This document shows positions 21,872 to 32,405 of a DNA stretch of 64,000 nt, one piece after another. The first letter of the stretch is position 1. Each line of letters begins with the position of its first letter. The notes beneath the pieces are model-generated. The model worked only from the letters and a program-made list of their open reading frames with translations. It was not told the origin of the DNA and ran no database searches. The translations under genes were made by a program, and so were the position numbers. The DNA comes from Holothuria scabra (lineage: Eukaryota; Echinodermata; Holothuroidea; Aspidochirotida; Holothuriidae), in contig CM074185.1 in NCBI GenBank assembly GCA_037179385.1, positions 11,646,922 to 11,710,921 of the forward strand, read 5' to 3'.

Positions 21872-22910
21872 AGACAAACGGGATGAAGAACTCAAGAAAA
21901 TCAAAAAAGATAGATGTCTTCAGAAACTGCCTCTTCTACCCGCAGACGACAGTGTAGAGCAAAATTTTGACAAAAGCCCTTACGATGCAAGGAAAAGCCG
22001 GCTAAGACATTTAGCTTTGATTTACAAACGGCGAGGTTTGTTGTGGATCACAGTATTGGTTGTATTCCAATCTGTTGAGTTTATAACCTTAAAACGGTTT
22101 GGTGACAAGACGGGCACTTGGCCGAGTTTATTTTTCCGCAATGTTTCTTTAGCCTTTTTATCCGTTGGGATCCTCTGGCACAAAAGTGAAAATTATTTCT
22201 GCTTGGAAATGTTTCTATTCATCACTGGTGCCATATTAGATGTGCTTGGCAATGCACTCATAGCTTTCGCTGTGCGGTTTCTATGGATTGGGGACGTTTC
22301 TTGCATTTCACTAAATCTTCCAATACCGACATCCCTGCTTGCCTCTATCTTTCTTGGGGAAAAATTAGATGTTGCCGATATCGTTTGTCTAGTAGTGAAT
22401 GGAATAGGTCTTGTGTTTGTCTCTAAACCTTCGTTTCTTTTTCACAGTGTCTCATTGTCTTCTTCTCCGAAGGTGGGGTTATTGCTCTCTTTTATGAGTC
22501 TGATCGCATCCACGCTATTGACTTTCATCTCCAGGTTTCTGGTAAAGAGGGAAGCAGACGACGCTTACCTTATGACGTGTTTAAGTGGTATGGCTGGGAT
22601 AGTCATCTCTGGTTGTGCTGCATCTGTGGTATCCTCCTGGGAATTTCCCAAAACGTTTAATGAATGGTGTTTGGGGATAGTTTTGGCGGTATCCTCGATA
22701 TTGACGGTGTACCCTCAGTTTAAAGTTCTAGAAACAGAGACTGTCTCAACCGCTACCGTATTGGGAACACTCACTTCTGTTTTGACTTGTGTGTACGATG
22801 TGGTTGTGACAAATCGCCCAATTGAGTGGCAGGCAATAATCGGTATAATTTTCGTTATTAGTTCAAGTATTAGCTTACATGTGAAAAACGAGGGATTAAA
22901 TGAAAACTAA
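21872..22910 (+). CDS. Drug/metabolite transporter, terminal exon (SLC35/EamA-like)
   Basis: A multi-pass membrane transporter of the DMT superfamily, probably moving a metabolite or nucleotide-sugar-type solute; the substrate cannot be read from sequence. The frame is open from the acceptor at 21871 to TAA at 22908-22910, about 345 codons. A charged N-terminal part (DKRDEELKKIKKDRC) precedes ten hydrophobic segments. The first is GLLWITVLVVFQSVEFITL. The characteristic EamA region lies near the middle: PIPTSLLASIFLGEKL followed by a helix and a short loop. The last helix is AIIGIIFVISSSISL. There is no in-frame ATG before 22208, and the first helices lie upstream of it, so translation must start in an earlier exon that I could not find. 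The length fits a nearly complete two-repeat (5+5 helix) DMT protein. This is the most convincing host gene of the window. SLC35G-like membership is inference. Confidence 0.88.
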
Positions 22911-24229
22911 TATCAGTACCATAAATGCATTTAAAATTTTATACTTCATTTCAAGGCCAGATTTTCTCAATTTTCGTAAATGTTTGTGTCGTGATAAAAA
23001 CAGATTTTTTTTAAAAGTTGCAACCAGTGGGGTAGCTACAGGACCGTGAGATTTCTCCTCTCCCCGGCTCTGAACCATGTAAAATTCATAAATTTTTCAT
23101 TTGTAACCCCACTCAGCTGGAATGCAATGCAATGTGATTTTTCCCAACTCTATTTCCATGAAATTCCGAATTCTCAACAGAACAAGCTCCATATTTGGTA
23201 ATTATTTATCTCAAAAGAGCATACTTTTCCGCGCTCTTCTCGCGGCACATATTGCAAAGCCTCATGCAGTATAGTGCTCGGTCATAAGCCACTGTCGGTT
23301 TGGCAAGCTCTGGAAATTACACCCTCGGAAATTGCCGTTTGATTCACTAGATTAATCAAGTGATCGGCAACTACAGTGCCCTTTTCATAAATTTCGAGTG
23401 TAGGCACTTGATTTTTGAAAGTTTAGGAGCGTCCCACCCCCTCAAATTACGTCGACAATACAGAGGTGTTCACAATTTAGAAAAAATCAAAAATTTATAT
23501 GCCCCCACCCCCCTCGGGAAATTGTCGCGCTTCGTCACTGGATACAATATTCTATAGCCCTTTTAAACAGATAGGAACATTTGTGCATGTTCAAAAAGAG
23601 AAAGAAATAGCAAATCATTTACGTTGAACTTTTTCATTTTTCATTCCGGGTCTTATTTCAGCATTATTTCAGCTTTTGTCCTTATTTCATTTCATTTAAA
23701 GTCAGCAAAAATTTTTGCAATTATTTCTTAATGACGGAAAATGTTGGTAGGACTTGTTAAATGCTGCAATGATTTTGTAAATGTTTTGCAATCGTGGGAC
23801 TGAAGTGCATTACTAACACTTTTGTTACAAGTCGGTTTACTTAGTAAAAAAACAACGAAGGATGCAAAATCCTCTGGCTGATAAGTTGCCAGACTCGAGC
23901 ATGAACTGTTTTGTGTTACATCCGAGGAAATTAGGGCCAGTAATGTGAAGCTAGGAATAAATTATAACGTTATAATATTTTGAAGGTAAATTACAAGGGA
24001 CCATTATTCGATCCAGAGTGCAATGTGTGGAAGATGGTGAAAGGCAAACCAGTTACTTTTTAAATTTAGACTGAGAAAAGAAACAAAGTAAATACCGGTA
24101 TTCATGAAATTAGAGACACGAGGGGAATTACTTGGTCTGAAAGTAATATTATTCCACGAGAAATTAACGGATTTCATGAAAGATTGCACGAACATCACTT
24201 TTACTGATTTGCCACGATGGGTTTATTTG
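22911..24229. other. 3' flank of the transporter; nothing else recognised
   Basis: Contains the presumed 3' UTR; no close poly(A) signal is obvious, and an AATAAA occurs only at about 23956. CAGTGGGGTAGCTACAGG at 23026 is a decayed hAT-like end. Short frames carry no motif. Confidence 0.4.
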
Positions 24230-26470
24230 TCGAGAATGCAAAGAGTTTTAATGGCCTTCTCTCTCTTAATGAATGTAAAAAGTCATTGCTTTCTTTAATT
24301 AGCGATAAAACTAGTGGAATGGATGACCTTTCTTCGATTTTTAAATTTTTAGCACCTTATTGAAGGAATGGTTGTACATGTTCTAATGTTTTATATTCAG
24401 ATTACTGGTTATCCGCTGGTCCAATAGGACAGAGGCATCATAACTGTAATCCACGAACCAGGAAAAATATTTCAGTGCTGAAAAAATAATACCCCCTTAA
24501 CTAGGTTGAAGGAGTGGCTCAAGATCTGATTATGAAAAAAGTCAGATAGGTTATTTCCTACGACAATTGAAGGGCGGAAATGTGAGATTTAATGAACTTT
24601 TCGGTTTTCCACAATATCCCGGATATTTCGTTGCTTGTAGACTTCCAAAAAGCCTTTTCATGAAATAGAGTGACCTGTTATTCATTAGAACGCCCTTTTC
24701 TTCCATTTTGGTACAAGTTTTAGACACTGCTTCCATACACTTTTTCATAAGAGCACAGCTTGCATTCGTAATAATGGGTATTCGACCGGCTTCTTTTTTG
24801 GTGTTCAACAAAGTGTGCGCCAAGAATGCCCCTTGGGTCTGTATCTTCTTTACTTCGTTCCGAAATTTTCATACTGTATACAAAGAAAACATCTTAAAGG
24901 TATTATAACAGATGGAAGTGAAGAAAGGCTAATTCAGTACACTAGTGATACCACAATTATCGTTGATGGAAATAAAGATTCATTGATGAATCCCTTAGAA
25001 TCTTACAAACTCTAAAGCTTTCTGCAGGTGTTATACGGTCAATCTCGTGGTTGTTCCCTTCTAGCCCCTACATTCAGCGTCAATCTTTGTTTGTTCACAA
25101 TTGTTCAATCGAAGTAACCCTCGGTCCAGTGACCATGTAAGGTATTACCTCAACCTAATTTTACCTTATTTCCTCCTACTCAATTTAATTCCTATGCTTT
25201 CACTTCTTAAAAGTTGTTTACGTGTTTGGCCGTCTAGAGATCTGACGCCGATAAGGGGCAGAACGTGTTGTAGTCAGGACAATTGTGTTTTAACGGTTAG
25301 TCTTGTTTTCACTTTTGTAAAATCCACCCAACAGTTTTATAAATGTTGTCGAAAAAACATGGTCATTGTTTTTTTATTTAAAACTATGGAACTGGGGCCG
25401 CCGAGCGAATTTTGAACTGGTGGGGGTCTTACCACCAAAAAGACCCAATATGCCCAACAATACAATGGGGAATGTAAGACGGCTCAAAATGCCTATGGCA
25501 GAAAAAGTGGGTCGAGGGAATAAAGCCCCAATAGCCAAGCCGCCCGTCTCTGCCGTCGATGTGGAAGAGGATGGGCTCAGAGTCAAAGAAATAAAGAGTT
25601 TAATAATACCCTTAGGTATACATGGGTGCGCCGGTACTGTTATGAGACGAGAAGTCTATGGGAACAGATTATAGACTGAGGAACTTCGGAAAGGGACTAC
25701 TTGTTAACTGAAGCAACGCAAAGGGTGATACTTCTTTACACCGGACACCTTTTGTAAGACAGGTTTTTACTCAATTGGCATTAGCTATGTATCAAACACT
25801 TACCGACAGTTTGGAAACCAGATTATCTGGAAGAATCACCACATTCGTTTTGATAATAAGACTGTGCATTTATTATGATTTTATGTTCTCTAAGGGCTCA
25901 GAGTGAGTGCACAGATCTTTTTTATAATAGAGGTAAACTGATCTGTTTTGATTTTCTCAGAAATAACTTTTTTTGAAGTCTTAATACGTGGTACCAAGGC
26001 TTATTTAACGTAATTCCAAGAAGGTTTACATCAGCTGAAGTTCCTAACAGCAGTATCATTTGTTTAAACTGTTTCCTCTATGTCTCAGTTTATCTATAGC
26101 CTAACTCCTTTATACAGTAAATCAGTTGTAGCCCAAGATAAGTGGGTAAATGAGTTGTCTCATATGTGGCATATCTTTGTTTTATGTATTTTTAGACAAG
26201 TACAAAATTTTATGTATTTCGTAAACAATTCTTTACCATACATAGGTTTACTAAAAATTTAAATTTGCCGTACAAGTAGAATGGATATTAAAGACATTAA
26301 TTATAATCAACTTGATCAGGTGGGTATATGTCTTTATTGTGGTATTGAAAGCTGCACCGGGTCTCTAAGTTTGCCTGGATCTTGTGGCTCTATATTTTTG
26401 TCCTAATCCTCTGTGTTGTAAGTCCCTTTCAGTTATCTGAACTAAAACTAGTTTATCGCTAAGCTAATCT
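24230..26470 (+). pseudogene. Decayed L1/Tx1-type LINE reverse transcriptase
   Basis: A heavily mutated ORF2 relic that must be read across several frames. In order: a linker-like block (LNECKKSLLSLISDKTSG near 24260), the palm motif relic LLVDFQKAFHEIE near 24640, NNGYST near 24770, then VRQECPLG near 24812. The catalytic box is degenerate as LIQYTSDTTI near 24930, where YADD has become YTSD. A VWPSRDLTPI block near 25225, an IIWKNHHIRFDNK-like block near 25820 and a zinc-knuckle relic CLYCG near 26330 complete the order. The catalytic Asp pair is damaged and stops are frequent, so it is inactive. The same block order appears in the better-preserved copy at 44419-47096. Confidence 0.75.
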
Positions 26471-27106
26471 GAGCGGGATGAAATACTACTCATGCGGTCG
26501 ATATGTGTGTTATATGTCATCTTTTAACAACCTCGATCCCTTTTTGGTATACGGCATATTTTATCACAAAAGGCATATTATTACAATGTGATCATTTTGT
26601 GTGAAATGAACGTAAAGGTATACACCTGAATTACGTTTTGTTATATATTTTAGCGGATAAAGAAGAGAACGCTTGCACTTCTTTAACCATCTCCGCAATG
26701 TTAATATGCTGACAAGAAACTCAACACAGACACGGATGCAAAAATGAAAAGAGAAAAAGACAGGGGGCAAGGGGGATCGTTTGGATAACAGCTTGGTTTG
26801 TGGAGAAACAAATCTCACTCTTTAGCAAATACAGACAAAGACGTCTTCGTTTCGATTATTTGAAAAATTAAGGAGTAGATCATCAAAAATTATAAGCCAA
26901 CAGAGAGACCCGTAGGCAGGTTTTTGCAATGGGGGTGTATTTATGACAAGTTGCGAATACATTGATTGTTACATCTAACAGTGACTACACTGTACCTTGT
27001 ACGCTGCCTACTGCTCATGAAGAAATTGGTACCCGACGACATAGCCAGGAAGTTGCAGGGGCACATTTGTTACTGCTATGCGGGAAGGAGTGAAGGCACT
27101 TAAAGG
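26471..27106. other. No recognised gene
   Basis: A purine-rich tract lies on the plus strand at 26740-26780. The stretch ends in CTTAAAGG, the left target copy of the hAT-like insertion and also the left tip of MITE-A copy 3 (TTAA at 27100-27103). Confidence 0.45.
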
Positions 27107-27878
27107 CAGTGGCGTAGCTGCTGGGGGGGGGGGCAGGGGGCAAGTTGCCCTCCTGGAAAAATTTTTGGGGAAATTTGATGAAAATGGGGAAATTTGATGC
27201 AAATTGTTATTATTACAAAAATTTCACAAAAATTTCCAAAATTTTTGTTAGAATGAGAAATTGTGAGACATTTCTCATACATAATTTGTATTTTCATGCA
27301 ACAAATTAACTCATATTTCGTCAGTGTCGCATGAACCGGCCAAATTCGCGTTCCACAAAAATGTCCTCGCCGCGTAGCAGATTGAATGTTCTCTTGTGCT
27401 TGTAAACGCACGGGGTTAATGATCATTGCATTTTAGTGGGAAGCTGTTATTCAGGTGATACTTTGGGAATTCACTAAAAGGATGTGAAAACTGACAAGTC
27501 ACTACCGTAGACCCCCCGAGGTTGTCATGTTCTTCTACAAGCTAGCAGTAGATGTACGGTTTTACTCTGTGTACATAACGATGGATGGGGCTGAAACAAT
27601 CGCCAGCGATAAACGTAAAGTTAATCTAGAAATTAGAATTAACGGGATCCGTTGGCACACTTAGATTTTGTTACTTAGCCTAATCGTTGGAGGCTTACAA
27701 GCTAGTTTGGGAAAATAGCTTTCTGCTCACTTTGAGTGTAAAAATAAATGGACAATGAGTTCCTTGTAGCTTTCTACATTTAAAATAAGCCTGTAGAGTG
27801 TGTTTACTGCAAAGCTGATGCCACTGTCTCTGCGTGTGTGCACGTAACCCTTTAGCCGAGTTGCGCAGATATTTTAGA

Positions 27879-28134
27879 TTAACCCTTTACCATTGTGCTC
27901 CGATCGGGGCATATTTGCGCGCCTCGGGAGTAGGCGGAAAAGCGGCCGTAGCCCGCCCCGCATCGGCTTCCGTAGGCCGTTGACCCCGTGACCTTAAACT
28001 ATTGTCTCTCTCGTTGTTTGTGACCGAATTTTCAGGTAGCTACTCGCAGTTTCGAGCTCCGCGTGAAACAGTAAAGATGAGTGACAGCCGAGCTCTCCGC
28101 ATGGGTCCAAAAGGACCCAAACAACGGTAAAGGA
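27879..28134. mobile_element. piggyBac-like short element (candidate)
   Basis: TTAA followed by CCCTTTACCATTGTGCTCC at 27879 faces AACGGTAAAGGA at the right end near 28123. Subterminal palindromes CTCCGATCGGGGC and GGGTCCAAAAGGACCC (28103-28118) match the architecture of many piggyBac-like termini. The right TTAA is not preserved (GGTAAAGGACTG). The interior is unusually GC-rich for the window (GCGGCCGTAGCCCGCCCCGC near 27943). Confidence 0.45.
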
Positions 28135-28182
28135 CTGCTTTTCTCACAGGATATCCTGTGTGATCGCGCCACTATTAGGCTT

Positions 28183-29133
28183 CCTTAGTGGCGTGCGAAG
28201 GGGAGACCATTGGGCCATGCCCCCCTCACAGATGCCATTTTTTCTTTGTTCTTAAAAATACGTAGCCTAACTTTATTAACACAGATTTTACTTCAAAAGA
28301 TAGCATATGTGGCACCAGATTGCTTATAAGGACACCCAATTTTTCAAAAATTTTTAAAGGGGAAGGATTGTCCCTGCAAGGTCTTTTTAATTTGTGATGC
28401 TTTTTTTTAATTCCTACAAATAGACCTAGGCAAATTCTGTCAAATTCCAATTTTTACTTTAAAAGGTAGAATGTGATTTCCACTGGTGGCATCCGTGGCA
28501 TGGTGGTCTGATTTTTCCAAAATTTTCTTTACGCTCCAACTAATGGTGTCGCTTCGCTCGGTCTTTTGGGCAAAAGTACATATTTGGGGTAAATTAAGCT
28601 CTTAACTCTCTGATCACTCTGTAGTTGCGAACATATTTTGAAGTGAGCATTTTATTACAAACGACAAAAGAAGAAAGCGACTGGCTAGATTCTTCGTATA
28701 AGCCTGGAAATGCCATTTCCGGCCATCTAAGGGGTATGATTTTTCCAAATTTTCTCTACGGTCCGCGCCAACTGATGGTGGCGCTCCGCTTAGATAGTCT
28801 TTATGACAAAATAACATATTGCGGCCAAGAAAAACCAGAAATACCGATCAATGCTCTTTTAGTTTGACTCCTACAAGTGTGCAAATTTAATGAAAATTTT
28901 TCTTTGTAAGGTAGCATAAATGGCAAAAAGAAATGCATGTCAAGACACAAAAGTTTCAGTTTTATCCTCATGAACCACCACGATTCAACTTTTAACACTG
29001 TTCCTGTCAAAGTCGAAAATCTTGCACCATTTTGCATGTAGGCTCCTTGAAAACGTCAAAAAATTTCCCGACAACCCTCCCCTTGACCATACTGCATGTC
29101 CTTCCCCTTCAGAGAAATCCTGCGTACGCCACT
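28183..29133 (+). repeat. Composite dispersed repeat E
   Basis: The longest E copy. It begins TAGTGGCGTGCGAAGG and ends CCTGCGTACGCCACTG, inverted-repeat-like termini of the CAGTGGCGT type. Inside, two diverged copies of the E core lie at about 28488-28570 and 28706-28806 (GGTCCGCGCCAACTGATGG, GGCGCTCCGCTTAG). A GGTAGCATA block recurs near 28298, 28464 and 28908. No matching 8-bp flanks were found, so whether this is one element or several fragments is open. Confidence 0.5.
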
Positions 29134-29373
29134 GCGTTAGTACATACAAATAAACCAGATATTGTTTACCAAAATAATATACTTTGTTATTTCCGATTGC
29201 TCTATGCTATACTTTAAGATTAAAATGCAGGTAATATTACAAAATGACATGGTTATGTTGTTATACTTGTAAGTTTGCATATTTTATATGAAATACATAC
29301 ACAGTGACCGGGAAAAGTTTTAGGGAAATTTCATATCTTTGCCCCCCTGGAAAAAATCCTAGTTACGCCACTG

Positions 29374-29691
29374 CTTACAGGGCCAAACCACTCACCCTAA
29401 ACTACAATTTTGGTACGGGTGTACCAAAATTCTCAATTGGCTAAGCTCTTTGATTGACAGCAGAATGTCAAAGCTTGTATTACACAGCATGAATGTTGCT
29501 GAGAGTGTTTTGACTATGTACATTGAGTTTTCCTTTGCTCACCTTCAAGCAATGAACTGAGATTTTGTCTGGATGAATATGAATTTCAGACAATTGTGGG
29601 ACAGGCTTAAGTAAGACGGTTAGGGGACTTGGCTTAAGTAAGACGGTTAGGGGACTTGGTACTGTTTGGGGTGAGAGAACTGGTCCTTTAA
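29374..29691. mobile_element. MITE-A copy 3, main part
   Basis: Aligns with copy 1 in the same orientation, from GGGCCAAACC to TTAA at 29688-29691. Its first bases (TTAAAGG) are now at 27100-27106, on the far side of the hAT-like insertion. It also carries a perfect 27-bp tandem duplication (beginning GGCTTAAGTAAGACGG) at about 29608-29661, absent from copies 1 and 2. Confidence 0.8.
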
Positions 29692-30409
29692 ATGCAATCT
29701 GGTACAATGTTTTTCTTATTTCATCATTATTATATATCATATTTGCAGGGGAATTTTCCCATTTAAAAACATGTTATAAAATTTAAAATAGGAAAAAAAT
29801 CGACATTTGAAGGCAGTCGCTCCCTCTTGCCCTTCTCTGGCAGTCTGGCTATACAGAACTATACGATACAGAACTGTATTGAAGTGCACGTGTACTTGTC
29901 TATTCATGCTATGTATATTTAAGGGTGCGTTGTTGTAAATTTTGGTCTATATTGCCTTTGTCAATACGGCATCAATCTCCCTAACAAAGACCACTAAATG
30001 ATATCGTTCACTAAGCTCTCTATCAACTTCCACCGAGTATATATAGCTTCGGAGGACTAAAATTGAGTAAGGAATATCGTGGCAGCATATTCTTCTCAAG
30101 ATATCGGTGTTTTTTTTATCATAATCATTTCTTCAATTTGAACCATGGGGGATCCCAGTTCCAGAACCCGCCTTTCTTTAGCTTCACCAATGCCAACAGA
30201 TACGATAGGAACAAAGAATTTGCCAATTAAGGAAAAGTATCTTAAAGAGAGCGAATTTTTAAGAATATATTGTCTGGCAAACCAGTCCATCATGTATGAC
30301 TCCTTACATCCTACTCCTGAAAAATAGGGCTAAATTAGCGTTTGTCGCAGTGTGTAAAATGGCTCAAAATCTTTGTAAATTAACAGAACAAAAATGAAGA
30401 GGAACATTA

Positions 30410-30459
30410 GGATTACAGAAAAGTTCTGGGAATAAGTTTCCAAAACTTTTCTGTAATCC
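30410..30459. repeat. Perfect 16-bp stem hairpin
   Basis: GGATTACAGAAAAGTT (30410-30425) is exactly complementary to AACTTTTCTGTAATCC (30444-30459) with an 18-nt spacer. It could be a very small MITE remnant or a structured RNA. No TSD is obvious. Confidence 0.8.
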
Positions 30460-30809
30460 ATATTTGTCTTATAGTTTTTTCTGTAAATCCAGTTACTTCT
30501 TACAGTGCAGTAATCATTGATGAAATAACCTGAGGCTCATGCAGAGCAATCTTGACTCAAAAATCGAGACAACCTGTTACAGTTTTCCATACACCCAATG
30601 AAATTTGTAAGTAAAATTTTTCATTAGTAGCTTGGAAATTGTCTGCCTTTTAGAATCACATTCGAAAATGGGGTTAAGGGGAAATTAATGGAAGGAATCA
30701 AGTAAAGAATGTTTTATATTTCAAGGAAGTCGTTTATACTGAGGCATTTCAAGTAAAAATTAATGCATGAGTAACGTACGCGTTGCTATTGGCGTATGAG
30801 TGCTTTCAC

Positions 30810-30830
30810 TGACGTCACAAGCCACGCCCC
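30810..30830 (+). promoter_or_regulatory. CRE plus CACGCCCC box (candidate)
   Basis: TGACGTCA (30810-30817) is followed 5 nt later by CCACGCCCC (30822-30830), a pairing common in animal proximal promoters. ATTGG lies 20 nt upstream. There is no convincing gene immediately downstream, so function is uncertain. Confidence 0.25.
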
Positions 30831-32358
30831 TTTTAACGGGTAAAATTTGGTTAGTACGCAATTAGTGTAGCTGGCTAAAGAGTAGCTGATAACCCGCGTG
30901 TGACTTTTGCAGTGAAACACTGTTGATTTTTGCCTGCATTAGAGGTGCATAACCCATAAAAATCCTAAACTTTCATGCCAAGATGATTCCACAGAACTGA
31001 CGGTCTTCAGAAGTGGCAATGAATTGGGAAACTCTGGCAACGAATTGGGAGATTTGATGCTCTATTTGGTGGGCTTCTCAAGGCCGCGTTGTAGTGGGAG
31101 TATTAAAACACAGGTTTTCTTCAAAACAACGCATTTAGCGAAAATTTTATTCAAAAATTTGGGTTCTATGGAAAATTAACACCTTTCTCGGTGTTAAATT
31201 TTTCAAGTTCAAGTAATAGAACGTTTCAAATGAAAGAAGAAAATTTAAAAAGAGGTCAAAAGAACTTAGCACCTGCTGGACTAGATTTATGACTAGACTG
31301 ATGGGTTTTTTTTTTTTTTACACTGTACGACCGTGTGTTCTGTGGTATCAACCTCTCATGTTAGCTGGAAGCAGCATGCCAATGGAAACGCGCCAGTTCT
31401 AACGAACGCAACTGTCGGATCACGTGCAGCGGAAATGTAGTTTTATGGTATGTATACTGTTTTTAGGCACTAGAATCGCACGCCATCCTACCGAGCGCTG
31501 TCTTAAAAGCGTATGGTGAAGTTGGGTTTATTGCTGTAAGTGAACACGATTCAAGCAGAACATTAAAAGAAAGTACCGCCTGGACAAAAGTTTGGTCTCT
31601 GCATGCACGGTCTTATAACTGTTTGTGACAACTACATTCATGAAAAATTATAGTTTAGGCATGTCGGTTGAATTCAGATTTGAAAATCCGCACTGAACTT
31701 GTAAAGGGTAAGGCGTGGTCAAGGTAACCCTTCCGTCGAGGTGACCCTGCCTTGTTTATACACCTCGACGTCAGGGACCAGATGGCGACAAAAGTGGCGT
31801 CACGAACAAAAAAAAAAATGGTTCGCCAATCGGGAACGAGAACGCTCATTTTATGTGAATATTCACGTTATTGTGAAATCTAAGCCAACGGGGAGCACTA
31901 ATGGATTTAAACTTCGTTTTTTATCAAAACAACCGAATTTTTCGTTGAAGTGGATTCTAACCGAGATATGTAGCACATGAAATTTTGACTGCATACGCTT
32001 CAAACCTGTATGGATGCCTTGCGTTGGCACTATCGTGGGTAATGAAACGGAGTTACCCTGTTTGGTATTTCATGAATATTTATATTACACGCAGGGCCAG
32101 ATTCACATTTACTGTGCACCTTTATTGTCATTTAAATAATCCCAGTGCTTCTTGTGATTGTTGTTGTATCGCATTTTGATTGGAAATTGCATCACCTTTC
32201 TTCACTGAAAGTTCTGCTGAGTATTGTTGATAAATGGCGTAGTAACAATACGATAACTCTTTTTAGAATACAGTTATGTTTGCACTTCGTAATATTTAAG
32301 CTTCATCCATGCTTTGCTTATCACCTGATATGCGGTAAAACCAGTACTTCCATGGTGT

Positions 32359-32405
32359 TCGCTTCTCGGCCTTTTGGCTAAGATCATGTGTAGTATCTGT
32401 TCTTT
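32359..32405 (+). pseudogene. U2 snRNA 5' segment (nt about 2-48)
   Basis: The stretch TCGCTTCTCGGCCTTTTGG continuing through CTAAGATCATGTGTAGTATC and TGTTCTT reproduces the 5' end of U2 snRNA, including the branch-point-recognition GTAGTA, with one difference from the conserved animal sequence (ATCATGTG instead of ATCAAGTG). The rest of U2 (Sm site, stem-loops III-IV) is absent; an unrelated tandem-repeat body begins at the breakpoint. The same change is shared by the copy at 42457, so this is the head of a repeat family and not a functional U2 gene. Confidence 0.85.

Larger units (their letters stand above)
27107..29373. mobile_element. hAT-like transposon (2267 bp) inserted in MITE-A
   Basis: The left end reads CAGTGGCGTAGCTG and the right end, on the other strand, CAGTGGCGTAACTAGG. 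The outside flanks are CTTAAAGG (27099-27106) and CTTACAGG (29374-29381), an 8-bp duplication with one mismatch. CA...TG ends with an 8-bp duplication are typical of hAT elements. The right flank runs straight into MITE-A copy 3 sequence and the left flank supplies its missing first bases, so the element landed in an existing MITE. No transposase frame is left inside; the interior holds other repeats (27879-28134, 28183-29133). Confidence 0.65.
29692..32358. other. No recognised gene; hairpin and CRE/GC-box region inside
   Basis: Mostly unique AT-rich sequence. A 60-codon frame at 30145 has a good initiation context (ACCATGG) but no motif. A 9-bp inverted repeat GTCGAGGTG / CACCTCGAC lies near 31735-31768. 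See the separate entries at 30410 and 30797. Confidence 0.4.

Noticed and set aside
32359..32405. Functional U2 snRNA gene
   Set aside because: Only the first about 47 nt are present; Sm site and 3' stem-loops are missing.
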